DNA from: Boseongicola sp.
GTDB taxonomy: Bacteria; Pseudomonadota; Alphaproteobacteria; Rhodobacterales; Rhodobacteraceae
DNA: 64,000 nucleotides
Direction: 5' to 3'
Assembly (NCBI GenBank): GCA_028824715.1
Contig: JAPPCV010000118.1
Span: 124,001-188,000, forward strand
The notes beneath the pieces are model-generated. The model was not told where the DNA came from and searched no databases. It worked only from the letters and a program-made list of their open reading frames with translations. Position 1 is the first letter of the stretch. Each line of letters begins with the position of its first letter. Shown piece by piece: positions 1 to 7,883 of this stretch. Position numbers and translations under genes: made by a program.

Positions 1-3
1 GCC

Positions 4-768
4 TCACTGCCCGCGCTCGTCCGAGCCCATGCGCCGTTCCAGCCAGCGGACGCCCGCGCTGATGATCAGAACCAGCAACAGGTATTCAAAGATCAGCAAT
101 GTGTAGATTTCCAGTGGGCGGTACTCCGTCACGACCAGCTCATTGGCGCGGCGGGTCAGTTCTTGCATCCCGATCACGCTCGCGAAGGCGCTCATCTTGA
201 CGATGTAGATGAACTGGTTGGCCAGTGGCGGCAGAATTCGGCGGATCGCCTGTGGCAGGATCACATAGCGCATGCTCTGGAAATAGTTCAGCCCGATGGT
301 CTGCGCCGCCTCGCTTTGGCCCCTGGCTATGGACTGTATTCCGGCACGGTAGATTTCGGCGGTAAAGGCGCTGTCCGAAACGGCCAGCGTGATGATCGCG
401 CCCCAGAACGGGTCGATCGGGATATTCAAGCCCATCGACCGAAACACTATCGGCATGCCGTAGAACACCCAGAACAACATGGGCAGCAACGGGATCGAGC
501 GGATGAACTCGACATAGACCCGATTGACCAAACGCCAGCCGCGCTTCTCGGACAGTCCCGGAAGGGCGACAATCAGGCCGATGACAATCGAGAGGACCGC
601 GGCAATCAGCGAGATCTGGATGGTGGCGCCCATCCCCGAAACCAGGAACTTCACGTTGGTCCATCCGGATTCGGTGGTCGGATCGATCACGTACCAGCCC
701 CAGCTCTGGGACGAGGAACATCCGGCAATCAGCACGAGAACGGTCAGAGGGAAAAACGCTCTTTTCAT
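4..768 (-). CDS. Polar amino-acid ABC transporter permease (HisM/GlnP type)
   Basis: Inner-membrane permease of a polar amino-acid uptake system, 254 aa from the ATG at 768; an in-frame GTG lies 9 bases upstream. The body has the BPD_transp_1 fold: hydrophobic segments follow residue 40, and the EAA loop reads EAAQTIGLNYFQSMRYVILP, where the ATPase docks. It lies 9 bp downstream of the ATPase gene and is cotranscribed with it; the binding-protein gene is divergent. Oddity: the N-terminus looks like a lipoprotein signal (MKR, a hydrophobic run, then LIAGC followed by SSS), which is unusual for a permease. The substrate cannot be read from the sequence, but the neighbouring creatininase-family enzyme hints at a nitrogenous solute. 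The family call is secure. Confidence 0.9.
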   Translation of the reverse strand: MKRAFFPLTVLVLIAGCSSSQSWGWYVIDPTTESGWTNVKFLVSGMGATIQISLIAAVLSIVIGLIVALPGLSEKRGWRLVNRVYVEFIRSIPLLPMLFWVFYGMPIVFRSMGLNIPIDPFWGAIITLAVSDSAFTAEIYRAGIQSIARGQSEAAQTIGLNYFQSMRYVILPQAIRRILPPLANQFIYIVKMSAFASVIGMQELTRRANELVVTEYRPLEIYTLLIFEYLLLVLIISAGVRWLERRMGSDERGQ

Positions 769-777
769 CGGTTCCAC

Positions 778-1518
778 TCAGTGCTGCAAGATCTGGCTCA
801 GGAATTTCCGACACCGTTCGGACCTTGGATTGGTGAAGAGGTGTTCCGGCTTGCCCTGTTCCACTGTCTCGCCGGCATCCATGAAGACCATGTTGTCGGC
901 AACCTTGCGGGCGAATCCCATCTCATGGGTCACAACCACCATTGTCATGCCATCTTCGGCAAGCTCAACCATCACATCCAGAACTTCGGAGATCATCTCA
1001 GGGTCCAGTGCCGAAGTCGGCTCATCGAACAACAGGACCCTTGGCTCCATGCATAGCGATCTGGCGATGGCCACGCGCTGCTGCTGACCTCCCGACAATT
1101 GAATGGGGTGCTTGTCAGCCTGATCGGGAATATGCACGCGCTCAAGATAATGACGGGCTCTTGCTTCAGCGTCCTTCCGGCTCAGACCGCGCGCCTTGAT
1201 CGGGCCAAGGGTCAGGTTCTCGAGCACGGTCAGATGGGGGAACAGGTTGAATTGCTGGAACACCATGCCGACCTCGGACCGGATTCTCGCCACGGACTTC
1301 GGATCTTCGGTCAATTCGACCCCGTCAATTCGGATCGTGCCCTTCTGGTGCCTTTCCAACTGGTTGATGCAGCGTACAACCGTGGACTTTCCTGATCCGG
1401 ACGGGCCACAGATGACGACCCTTTCGCCGCTGCTGATCTCAAGATTGAAGTCTTTCAGCGCATGAAATGCGCCATACCACTTGTTCACGCCAACAAGCTC
1501 GACCACGGCGTCTGGCAT
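778..1518 (-). CDS. Polar amino-acid ABC transporter ATP-binding protein (GlnQ/HisP type)
   Basis: Cytoplasmic ATPase that powers the adjacent amino-acid permease, 246 aa, the normal family length. Walker A reads GPSGSGKST (about residues 38-46), the signature reads LSGGQQQR, Walker B reads [13 protein letters not shown], and the H-loop lies in [10 protein letters not shown]. It has no C-terminal extension, as expected for PAAT-family ATPases. The ATG at 1518 heads the minus-strand pair; the permease starts 9 bp downstream. The 119-bp region between this start and the divergent binding-protein gene must hold both promoters. It includes an AT-rich inverted repeat at 1538-1553. Confidence 0.95.
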   Translation of the reverse strand: MPDAVVELVGVNKWYGAFHALKDFNLEISSGERVVICGPSGSGKSTVVRCINQLERHQKGTIRIDGVELTEDPKSVARIRSEVGMVFQQFNLFPHLTVLENLTLGPIKARGLSRKDAEARARHYLERVHIPDQADKHPIQLSGGQQQRVAIARSLCMEPRVLLFDEPTSALDPEMISEVLDVMVELAEDGMTMVVVTHEMGFARKVADNMVFMDAGETVEQGKPEHLFTNPRSERCRKFLSQILQH

Positions 1519-1537
1519 CAGCTGACCGCCCTTATTT

Positions 1538-1553
1538 TATTCTCAGTAGAATA
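1538..1553. promoter_or_regulatory. Inverted repeat in the divergent amino-acid transporter promoter region
   Basis: Perfect 6-bp arms TATTCT and AGAATA separated by CAGT, in an AT-rich patch of an otherwise GC-rich region. It sits 20 bp upstream of the ATPase start and 85 bp upstream of the binding-protein start. It is a candidate operator for both arms. The XRE-cupin protein at 2452-3060 is the obvious regulator candidate, but that link is inference. Confidence 0.4.
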
Positions 1554-1637
1554 TTTTCTTGAGGCTATCCCGCCGTTGTGCTCAGATCAAGGAGCGATAT
1601 GGCAACAGGACTCAACAGCCACCAACGGGAGAACTAA

Positions 1638-2408
1638 ATGAAGCAGTTTTGGAAAGCCGCTGCCGCCGCAGTGCTTGGTCTGGCATTGTCGAGCGCCGCT
1701 CTGGCGCAATCGGCGTTGAACGAAATTCTGGATTCGGGAGTGCTCAAGGTCGGCACTACGGGCGACTGGAACCCGATGACCCTGCGCGACCCCGCCACGA
1801 ACAACTACAAGGGTTACGACATCGACATAACGACCGAGCTTGCCAACGACCTTGGCGTCGAAGTCGAGTATGTGCCGACAGACTGGAAGACGCTGGTCAA
1901 CGGCGTGGTCGCCGGCAAGTACCACATCACGGGTTCGGCATCGATTTCGCCGCCGCGGATGAAAGTCGCTGGATTCTCGGACAGCTACATCGCCGTCGAG
2001 CTGTTCCCCTTCACGACGAGCGACAAGGCCGACAAGTTCGATGGCTACGATTCGATCAACCAACAGGGCGTAAAGGTTGCCACGACCTTGGGCACCACCT
2101 TTGAAAAGCGGGTGCGCGAATGGTTCCCGAATGCCGACATCAAGGTAGTCGAGGCTCCGGCGCGCGGGTTCCAGGAAGTCCTCGCAGGGCGTGCGGATGT
2201 TTTCATCACCTCGAATATCGAAGGGTCGACACTCGAGGCCAAGTTCTCGGTCGTGCGCGTCAAGAATGCCGGCCCCCGGGCTCCCTCTCCAATCGCCATG
2301 CTGCTGCCACAGAGCGATCAGGTCTGGATCAACTATGTGAACAACTGGATCAAGGTGAAGAAGGCCCAGGGCTTCTTTGAAGCAAGCCGGGAAAAATGGG
2401 GCCTGTGA
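1638..2408 (+). CDS. Amino-acid ABC transporter periplasmic substrate-binding protein
   Basis: Periplasmic solute-binding protein of family 3 (SBP_bac_3), 256 aa. A Sec signal peptide is visible (MKQFWK, a hydrophobic alanine/leucine run, cleavage near ALAQS). The mature part starts with the family pattern LNEILDSGVLKVGTTGDWNP. The lobe with the GYDIDI segment and the later TTLGTTFEKRVREWFP segment fit polar amino-acid binders. Ligand contacts cannot be assigned to a particular amino acid. The gene is divergent from its permease and ATPase and is followed by a strong hairpin at 2426-2448, so it is probably monocistronic, giving binding protein in excess over the membrane parts. Confidence 0.93.
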   Translation: MKQFWKAAAAAVLGLALSSAALAQSALNEILDSGVLKVGTTGDWNPMTLRDPATNNYKGYDIDITTELANDLGVEVEYVPTDWKTLVNGVVAGKYHITGSASISPPRMKVAGFSDSYIAVELFPFTTSDKADKFDGYDSINQQGVKVATTLGTTFEKRVREWFPNADIKVVEAPARGFQEVLAGRADVFITSNIEGSTLEAKFSVVRVKNAGPRAPSPIAMLLPQSDQVWINYVNNWIKVKKAQGFFEASREKWGL

Positions 2409-2425
2409 CCAGTGCATGAGACTAG

Positions 2426-2448
2426 CGCCCGGCTTTTGCAGCCGGGCG
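2426..2448 (+). terminator. Hairpin terminator after the binding-protein gene
   Basis: A 9-bp perfect stem CGCCCGGCT/AGCCGGGCG with loop TTTGC begins 18 bp after the stop of the binding-protein gene. It is followed by a pyrimidine-rich tract (TCTTCATCCTCC) rather than a clean T run. It lies between two convergent genes, so it may act in both directions. Confidence 0.6.
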
Positions 2449-2451
2449 TCT

Positions 2452-3060
2452 TCATCCTCCGCCAGGCACCGCTTTCGAAATCACTGTCACGAAGCTGACC
2501 GTGTCCGTCTTCAGTTCAACCGGGCCATGTGTGGCGTTCGAATCGAAACTCAGGCTGTCGCCCTGACGCATGACATACGCCTGCTCACCGCAGCCATAGA
2601 CCATCTCGCCATCGGTGACATGGATGAACTCGACACCCTGATGCTGATACAACGGTCTTTGACCCAAGGGCGCTTCAAGCGTGACGCTGAAGCTTTCGAA
2701 GCTCACATGCTTGGCCGCGGCCCTGCCGATCAGCTTGTAGCTGTGACCATAGCCGATGCTCTGCCGCTGAACCGTCACGCCCTCGCCCGCCGCCACGAAC
2801 GAGACATCTGAGCGCTCAACGGTCCCTGAAAAGAAGTTGATCAGCGGTACGCCGATCCCGCCTGCCAGCGCTTCAAGCGTCCCAAGCGAGGCCGAGACCT
2901 GGCCCCGCTCGATCTTCGAGATCATGGCGGTCGAAACGCCGGAACGACCCGACAGTTCGGCAAGTGTCAGTCCCGCCAGGACACGATGAGTCTTGACTGC
3001 CGACCCGATCAGCTGATCCAGCGGCGGCCTGCCAACATTCGTGCCAGGTGCATCTTCCAT
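2452..3060 (-). CDS. XRE-family regulator with C-terminal cupin domain
   Basis: Transcriptional regulator of 202 aa from the ATG at 3060; a TTG at 3099 is possible upstream but adds residues that look unrelated. The N-terminal HTH_3 domain covers about residues 18-72 (LAELSGRSGVSTAMISKIERG is the helix-turn-helix). The C-terminal cupin_2 barrel covers about residues 120-195, around YQHQGVEFIHVTDGEMVYGCGEQ and the DSLSFDSNATHGP motif. Regulators of this build usually sense a small metabolite in the cupin and control amino-acid or polyamine genes. The gene is divergent from the creatininase-family gene and convergent with the binding-protein gene, so it probably controls one or both. Confidence 0.9.
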   Translation of the reverse strand: MEDAPGTNVGRPPLDQLIGSAVKTHRVLAGLTLAELSGRSGVSTAMISKIERGQVSASLGTLEALAGGIGVPLINFFSGTVERSDVSFVAAGEGVTVQRQSIGYGHSYKLIGRAAAKHVSFESFSVTLEAPLGQRPLYQHQGVEFIHVTDGEMVYGCGEQAYVMRQGDSLSFDSNATHGPVELKTDTVSFVTVISKAVPGGG

Positions 3061-3136
3061 GGGGTCAGGGTACCGGCGTGTTGCAAAAAGGAAAGGCAAT
3101 ACTCAGGATGCCGTGCGATTCTCGAGCGGGCGCGCG

Positions 3137-3883
3137 ATGAAACTGGCACAGATGACCTGGTACGAGGTTGACGGGCGCATAGCGGATGGTGCGGCCATCA
3201 TGCTGCCTGTCGGCTCGACCGAGCAGCACGGACCCATGGGCCGCATCGGTACCGACACGATCTGCGCCGAAGCCGTCGCACTTGCCGCCGCCGAGATCTG
3301 CGATGCCATCGTCGCACCGCCGCTGGCCTACACGCCCGCGCCTTTCAACACTGCTTTTCCCGGAACGGTCTCGGTGTCCGCAGCAACCTTCCGCACCCTG
3401 GCGGAAGAAGTCATCACCGCGATCTTGGCACAGGGATTTTCCGGCGTGTTCGTGGTGAACGGGCATGGCGCCAACCTCGAACCGCTCAGCCTGGTTGCCG
3501 GTTCCGTCGCGCCCCAGAAACTTCGCATCCGCAGTTGGTGGGAGCCTGCACCCGTCAATGACCTGCGACGGGACCTGTACGGGGACTGGGAGGGCATGCA
3601 CGCCACGCCGTCCGAGATCGCGATCACCCAGAGCCTTCTGGGAACCCTGCCCGCCAATCAGGCAAATGAGCCACCGCAGCGGCTGAGCGCCGCATACCTG
3701 CGCGCGCACAAAGGTGATCGCCATGGCCCGCCTGCCGAACATCGCGCGGCCTTTCCGGATGGCCGGGTCGGTTCCCACTCGGCGCTCGCCACTCCGGAAG
3801 ATGGCCAACGATTGCTGGATCTGGCATCCAAGGCCATAGCGCAGGACTTTGCCGCGTTTGAGGCACTGTCCCAGGGGCGCTGA
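3137..3883 (+). CDS. Creatininase-family amidohydrolase
   Basis: Cytosolic metal-dependent amidohydrolase of the creatininase superfamily, 248 aa from the ATG at 3137; an upstream in-frame start at 3041 overlaps the divergent regulator and is rejected. Metal-binding motifs are present: LPVGSTEQHGPMGRIGTDT near the N-terminus (Glu, His and Asp ligands) and VVNGHGAN around residue 107, plus a later Glu in MHATPSEIAIT. Members hydrolyse creatinine, formamides or similar cyclic or linear amides; the exact substrate is not determined by these motifs. Its position beside an amino-acid importer and a cupin regulator suggests hydrolysis of an imported nitrogen compound. Confidence 0.88.
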   Translation: MKLAQMTWYEVDGRIADGAAIMLPVGSTEQHGPMGRIGTDTICAEAVALAAAEICDAIVAPPLAYTPAPFNTAFPGTVSVSAATFRTLAEEVITAILAQGFSGVFVVNGHGANLEPLSLVAGSVAPQKLRIRSWWEPAPVNDLRRDLYGDWEGMHATPSEIAITQSLLGTLPANQANEPPQRLSAAYLRAHKGDRHGPPAEHRAAFPDGRVGSHSALATPEDGQRLLDLASKAIAQDFAAFEALSQGR

Positions 3884-4268
3884 CTTCCGTCGTTCCGGCA
3901 GCGTCGACCGACCCGCCCACGGGTTGTCCTTTCCCGTTCGCTGGGGCGGCGCCAGGAATGGGACCTCGATCCGGTCCAGATCAACACATGTCAGGTGCGC
4001 TTCACGTAGTGGAGACTGGAAATATGGCATTCAATCGCATGCAACGCGCCCGATTCGAAAGCTCTCATCGCCGATCCTTGACGGCGGCCTAATCAAATCC
4101 CTTGAACGCTGCGGCCGAAGCGTTGCAGCGGTCGCGTCGACACTGACGCCCTGGCTTCCCTGCGAATTGAATGCATCGTGTTGCGGAAATTCCTGGCGCA
4201 GTGCCTGTTTTACATTTAGCAACGAACGCAACATTTTGCGCATTCTCCCTTGAACAATACAGGAACAT
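3884..4268. other. Noncoding gap at the edge of the accessory patch
   Basis: About 385 bp with no open frame that resembles a protein on either strand. It separates the creatininase-family gene from the mobile-element remnants and probably contains the left boundary of the inserted DNA. No clear terminator, repeat or attachment site was found. Confidence 0.5.
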
Positions 4269-4848
4269 ATGGCAAGTCTCGATATGTGGATGACGACGAC
4301 ACGCCTTGCGAGACGCGAGAGGGTCACCCCGCAAACCGTCCGGCGCTGGACCGAGGGAGGACGACATCAACGACTTGAGCGGACACCCGGAGGACATTGC
4401 AGGGTTCGGGTTCCTGTCGATCCCGACACCTTCCTCTGCGCCGGCGTTTGCAGCGCCAAGCAGGAGTCATCCCTTGTCATCCCTTGACACCCAAGAGCGA
4501 CTCTTGCGCGATCGATATCCCGACGGACACGTTGTCCGTGACGCTGGATCCGGAGTCGATCGCAGGCGACGATGCCCAGTCGCCCTACTGGAACGGGCGC
4601 TGCGCGGAGATGCAGTCCAAGTGGTGGCTGCCGCACCGGACCATGTCGCCCGGCCAGTCCGCCTGCCCGCCAGAGATGTCATCGAACTTCAAGGAGGAAG
4701 CGTCGGACTTCTGGAAGAGGACGATCCTGCCGACCGGTCCGGCGTCCGCCGCCGCGCTGCGGGTCTCGCTCCCCGCCGGGACTCCCGTCACGGCAAGCGT
4801 CCTGGTCAAGGCCACGAGGAAGATCAGGGCCTACCCGAAGGACCCTGA
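4269..4848 (+). pseudogene. IS607-type serine resolvase TnpA, frameshifted
   Basis: Residues 1-55 form a MerR-like HTH (VTPQTVRRWTEGG, then RTPGGHCRVRV), the DNA-binding head typical of IS607 TnpA. A resolvase start follows (CAGVCSAKQESSL). The frame then breaks; the rest continues in another frame (TQERLLRDRYPDGHVVRDAGSG, ALLERALRGD) to the stop at 4848. The break is a 10-bp tandem duplication at 4467-4486; removing one copy restores ESSLDTQERLL. The active-site motif expected as YARVSS is CAGVCS, so the catalytic arginine and serine are replaced by glycine and cysteine. The gene was therefore dead by two independent routes. Confidence 0.75.
4467..4486. repeat. 10-bp tandem duplication that breaks tnpA
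   Basis: The decamer TCATCCCTTG occurs twice back to back. Deleting one copy restores the resolvase frame, so this looks like a slippage duplication inside a former coding sequence. Confidence 0.85.
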
Positions 4849-5258
4849 CCTGCTGCACGAGCTGGTGCGCCAGCAGCGCCGCGCCTACAACCTGGCCATC
4901 GCCTGCTTCCGGGAAGCGGACGATGGCCTCGTGGACCCGAAGGGGTCGGACCTGAAGCAGACCGCGCTTCGCGCCACGATCCGCGACTTCGTGCGCTCGG
5001 AGGTTGAGGAGCGGGGCGGCACGTTCCGCTCCGCCGACTGCGACGAGGCGGTCAACGCGGCGTTCAGGGCCCGGGACGCCGTGATCCGGCGACGGTCCAG
5101 GGGCGAGCGGTGCCGCCCCTCCTTCCGCAGCATCAGTGACATCCGGCAGCGCATTGCCGTCCAGAAGCTGTCGGGCGCGTTCGTCGCGCGGAACTTCGAC
5201 CTGGCGGAACCCATGCCTGACGAGGCGTGGAAGAAGCTGACAACCATCGTGCTTGCGC
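4610..5258 (+). pseudogene. TnpB (IS607/IS1341 type) N-terminal fragment
   Basis: A frame starting at the ATG at 4610 overlaps the end of tnpA, as usual for IS607. It begins MQSKWWLPHRT and contains the TnpB N-terminal pattern KIRAYPKDPDLLHELVRQQR followed by AYNLAIACFRE, then the helical WED/REC-like part (LRATIRDFVRSEVEERGG, AVNAAFRARDAVIRR). Similarity ends after about 215 residues, near AQNADIG. The RuvC aspartate and glutamate motifs and the zinc ribbon are absent, so no nuclease can be made. The frame then runs by chance into unrelated sequence to 5890. Confidence 0.7.
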
Positions 5259-5259
5259 A

Positions 5260-5279
5260 GAATGCCGATATCGGCATTC
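5260..5279. repeat. Perfect 20-bp palindrome at the tnpB/restriction-gene junction
   Basis: GAATGCCGATATCGGCATTC is self-complementary over all 20 bases. It lies where TnpB similarity stops and the restriction-modification fragment begins. It could be a recombination or target site, a relic of an element end, or chance. Confidence 0.8.
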
Positions 5280-5501
5280 GGCCCAGAACCGAAGGATCTC
5301 GCGTGGCTTCTTGCCTCCTATGCGCGCGACGGGCTGGCGCGGGTCGAAGCTGCGGGCGATGCACCGGCGCTTGCTACGGTTCGGGCCGCGCTGGAATACG
5401 CGCTCGGCGTTCGCTTCGAGGGCGCGCGCGGCGCACGCTTCTTCCATACGCCCCTGGTGCGGACGCTGTTCTACGGGGTCTTCTCTGCGTGGGTTCTTTG
5501 G
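5280..5501 (+). pseudogene. Fragment of a type I/ISP-like restriction-modification protein
   Basis: The frame reads GPEPKDLAWLLASYARDG, then VEAAGDAPALATVRAALEYA, LGVRFEGARGARFFHTPLVR and TLFYGVFSAWVLW. This resembles the segment ahead of the methylase domain in large single-chain restriction-modification proteins (recognised from memory, not by search). Nothing of the methyltransferase motifs follows, and sequence after about 5501 is noncoding in this frame. It is a 74-codon remnant sandwiched between the dead IS607 element and the kinase gene, which marks the area as a decayed defence and mobile-element patch. Confidence 0.55.
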
Positions 5502-5757
5502 CCGCCACGAATCGGGACATCAACGCCACGGAGTTGGCCCGTCATCCTACACTCGCCGCCGCCAGCAAGAGCAATGACACCGACAATTGCAGGAAGCCGC
5601 GTCGACAGTTTGGCATGTACAAGCGGCCCCTCCTTGGCATTCAAGTCCTCGTGACGCAGAAGCACGCCGGGTTCATTCGTGAGGGCCTCGAATACGAACC
5701 GGTCAAGTCAACCTGCACGGTTCCAATTTCGAGCTCCGGTTGGCCAAAATGCTGGCC

Positions 5758-7248
5758 TCATGCCATCGCGGTCACATGCGTCCAATACTCCTCGTCAGTC
5801 AGAACGGACTCGGCGAAAGCCCTCACATCGGCCATAGTCGCAGGAGTCCCGTCATCGTTCGCAGAGCCACCCAAGTCGTTATTGGAATAGGGGCCGAAAC
5901 CAGCTTCAAGAGAATGAAGGTTCAGCCCGCCGCCACGAAGAATCGTGGGCCATCTGCCCTGCAGGTATCTTATGTTGCCAGCGGCAACGACGCCTCCTTC
6001 AATCGCGAATGTAAAGCAAATTGCGTCTTTCGGCAGGTGCTTCCGCCAGAACTCAACGTTAGACTTGTGGTGCAGTCCTGGTTCGGACCACGGCACAACC
6101 TTGCATTTCACTCGCAGCTGAATACTTGCATTGTCTTCTCCCACCCGCATCCAGAACAGGTCGGTCGCACCAACCACTCGGCAATCGAATTCATTTTCGA
6201 CATCGACTGCAAGCGACGGCTCCTCCTCGCGAATCACATCACACAACGAAAGCAGTGTGCGCCTGAGATCGGAGTACACGGCCTCGGCCAACGGAGCGCC
6301 GGCTTCCAATTCCGCAGCAAGAGCTTGATCAATCAGAAGCCGCTTGGCCATTCCCTGCCGCTTTGCCCGTGCGATCCTGCCAACACTGTCTTTCTCCGAC
6401 GTGCCATTCCTTTCGCCATCAGCGAACAATGCGCTCAGCAACTTGACGCACTCAGAACCGTCACGAGGTGCGACGGTCTCGGTCGAATACACCGCAGTAA
6501 ACCCCCGAATTGCCATCAATGAGTCTTCACCAATGTCGTTGGGATACTTTGCGTGGTTCCAATGAACAGGCCGGCTCCAGTGTGCTTTCGGAGCGTCCGC
6601 ATCAAGCATCCAGATCATCAACTGACCAAGCTCGAAGACATCCAGCCAAGGGCGTACTTCTTCCACCCGCATCCGCATGATGTCCCGACTGAACCGTGCA
6701 TTGCCCACCGCGTCAGATGTTGGTGTCAGCCGCGGGCTGCACTCGTCGTAGGCGACACCAAAGTCGATCAGGATTGGCCACGGGTCTTCTTCGCCCCGCT
6801 TGACGACGACATTTTTTGGCTTGATGTTACGGTGAATGATCCCTTCCCGATGGCATAGCGCCAGTGCGGACGCCAATTCTCGCACAACCCAGACTGCCAT
6901 ATTGACCACTTCTGCGGACGTGCGGCCCTTCCGGCGTTTCCACTGACACCACCACCTTTCGAAGGAGTCGCCCAATTCTCCAATGTACCATGGCGTTTCG
7001 CCATCGAGACACCATTCGAATATTTTCACCAACGACCTGTGCTCCACGCGACCGCATAGAATCCCAATTTCACGACAAAATCTCTCCCGCGACCTCGCAT
7101 TGTGCGAGTCCTTCAGCGTCCGAAAGACCCCTTCCCGGCCATCGCTATGGCGAACGACAGTGGCATTTGCCTGCCCGCCGCCCTTCAGCCTTTTCTTCGC
7201 AGACCAACCCACGGGAAGAAGCTCGGAAATTTCTTCCATAGTTTGCAA
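5758..7248 (-). CDS. Hanks-type protein kinase-like protein with HRN catalytic loop and unknown C-terminal domain
   Basis: About 496 aa from a TTG at 7248, chosen because GGGAGG lies 7 bases upstream; the ATG at 7239 has no well-placed site and an ATG at 7362 gives an unlikely leader. Kinase features: glycine loop KGGGQ (residues 22-26), beta-3 lysine in FRTLKD (K46), helix-C glutamate in CREIGIL (E60), catalytic loop IIHRNIKPKNVV (139-141 HRN) and LIDFG (162-164). The catalytic aspartate of HRD is asparagine, so phosphotransfer may be lost or altered while nucleotide binding remains. Residues from about 250 to the end match no family I recognise. No transmembrane segment is evident. Base composition looks less GC-rich than its neighbours. 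The setting among defence and mobile remnants suggests a horizontally acquired gene. Confidence 0.75.
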   Translation of the reverse strand: MQTMEEISELLPVGWSAKKRLKGGGQANATVVRHSDGREGVFRTLKDSHNARSRERFCREIGILCGRVEHRSLVKIFEWCLDGETPWYIGELGDSFERWWCQWKRRKGRTSAEVVNMAVWVVRELASALALCHREGIIHRNIKPKNVVVKRGEEDPWPILIDFGVAYDECSPRLTPTSDAVGNARFSRDIMRMRVEEVRPWLDVFELGQLMIWMLDADAPKAHWSRPVHWNHAKYPNDIGEDSLMAIRGFTAVYSTETVAPRDGSECVKLLSALFADGERNGTSEKDSVGRIARAKRQGMAKRLLIDQALAAELEAGAPLAEAVYSDLRRTLLSLCDVIREEEPSLAVDVENEFDCRVVGATDLFWMRVGEDNASIQLRVKCKVVPWSEPGLHHKSNVEFWRKHLPKDAICFTFAIEGGVVAAGNIRYLQGRWPTILRGGGLNLHSLEAGFGPYSNNDLGGSANDDGTPATMADVRAFAESVLTDEEYWTHVTAMA

Positions 7249-7413
7249 CTCGTATCCTCCCAAGACCGCCCACGCGGCACTCCCAGCGTTGCCAAGCAAA
7301 TTGCCGACGATACAAGCGGGCAAGTGCGCAATTCGACCTAGACCGCAGCGCTGAGTGCTCATGAGCGCTTCGCCCTATCGCGGTGATCAGAATTCGTCGC
7401 CCGAAGACCTTCC

Positions 7414-7626
7414 TCACGCCCAAGTACTTGCCGTACAGAACAGAAGCTCTGCAGCAACATGATCCGATGTCTTGCCGCGTCGGAAGCACGTGGGACAGCG
7501 CCTCGTCTTGAGGTAACGCGCGCGGCTGTGCGCAAGGCTCGAATCGTAGATCAGGCCCAAACTGCGCATTGATTGCGTCGCAATCACCGGATAGGATTCA
7601 CACTCTTCTTTGGCATAGGGGCACAT
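7414..7626 (-). CDS. Small cysteine-containing hypothetical protein (doubtful)
   Basis: A 70-aa frame starts at an ATG at 7626, upstream of the kinase and divergent from the antitoxin gene. It begins MCPYAKEEC and later has a CPTC pair, so a small zinc-binding fold is conceivable. No ribosome binding site is evident and no family is recognised. It may be only a chance frame in the antitoxin promoter region. Confidence 0.2.
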   Translation of the reverse strand: MCPYAKEECESYPVIATQSMRSLGLIYDSSLAHSRARYLKTRRCPTCFRRGKTSDHVAAELLFCTASTWA

Positions 7627-7630
7627 GAAC

Positions 7631-7873
7631 ATGGCGAGCATCACGATCCGCAGACTGGACGACGACGTGAAGACCCGGCTCCGCACGCGGGCCGCGGGCA
7701 ACGGCCGTTCGATGGAAGAGGAGGCGCGGTTGATCCTGCGCGAAGCCGTACGTCGGGAGGCCGAACCGGAGAACTTGGCCGCATTCATCCACGGGTGCTT
7801 CGCGCCATTTGGAGGGGTGGAGTTGGAATTGCCGCCGCGCGGACCTATGCGCGAGCCGCCGCGCTTCGATTGA
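7631..7873 (+). CDS. FitA-like ribbon-helix-helix antitoxin
   Basis: An 80-aa antitoxin of a type II toxin-antitoxin pair, started at the ATG at 7631 (AGGGG lies about 10 bases upstream; another ATG 6 bases earlier adds two residues). The N-terminus MASITIRRLDDDVKTRLRTR is a ribbon-helix-helix DNA-binding domain, and NGRSMEEEARLILREAV is the following helix. The C-terminal tail, which normally neutralises the toxin, ends LPPRGPMREPPRFD. It lies 10 bp before the PIN-domain toxin and should repress its own promoter together with the toxin. Confidence 0.88.
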   Translation: MASITIRRLDDDVKTRLRTRAAGNGRSMEEEARLILREAVRREAEPENLAAFIHGCFAPFGGVELELPPRGPMREPPRFD

Positions 7874-7883
7874 GGCAGCGACA

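Larger units (their letters stand above)
4269..5258 (+). mobile_element. Degenerate IS607-family element (left part only)
   Basis: The order is that of an IS607 element: a serine resolvase with MerR-like head (tnpA) overlapping a TnpB gene. Both are broken: tnpA has a frameshift and lost catalytic residues, and tnpB stops being recognisable near 5258, before its RuvC and zinc-ribbon parts. The right end, where the guide-RNA region would lie, is gone. IS607 elements lack terminal inverted repeats, so exact ends cannot be read from one copy. Confidence 0.7.

Noticed and set aside
5258-5890. Continuation of the TnpB frame to a 497-residue ORF
   Set aside because: After about 5258 the frame is unrelated to TnpB; the restriction-type similarity is in a different frame.
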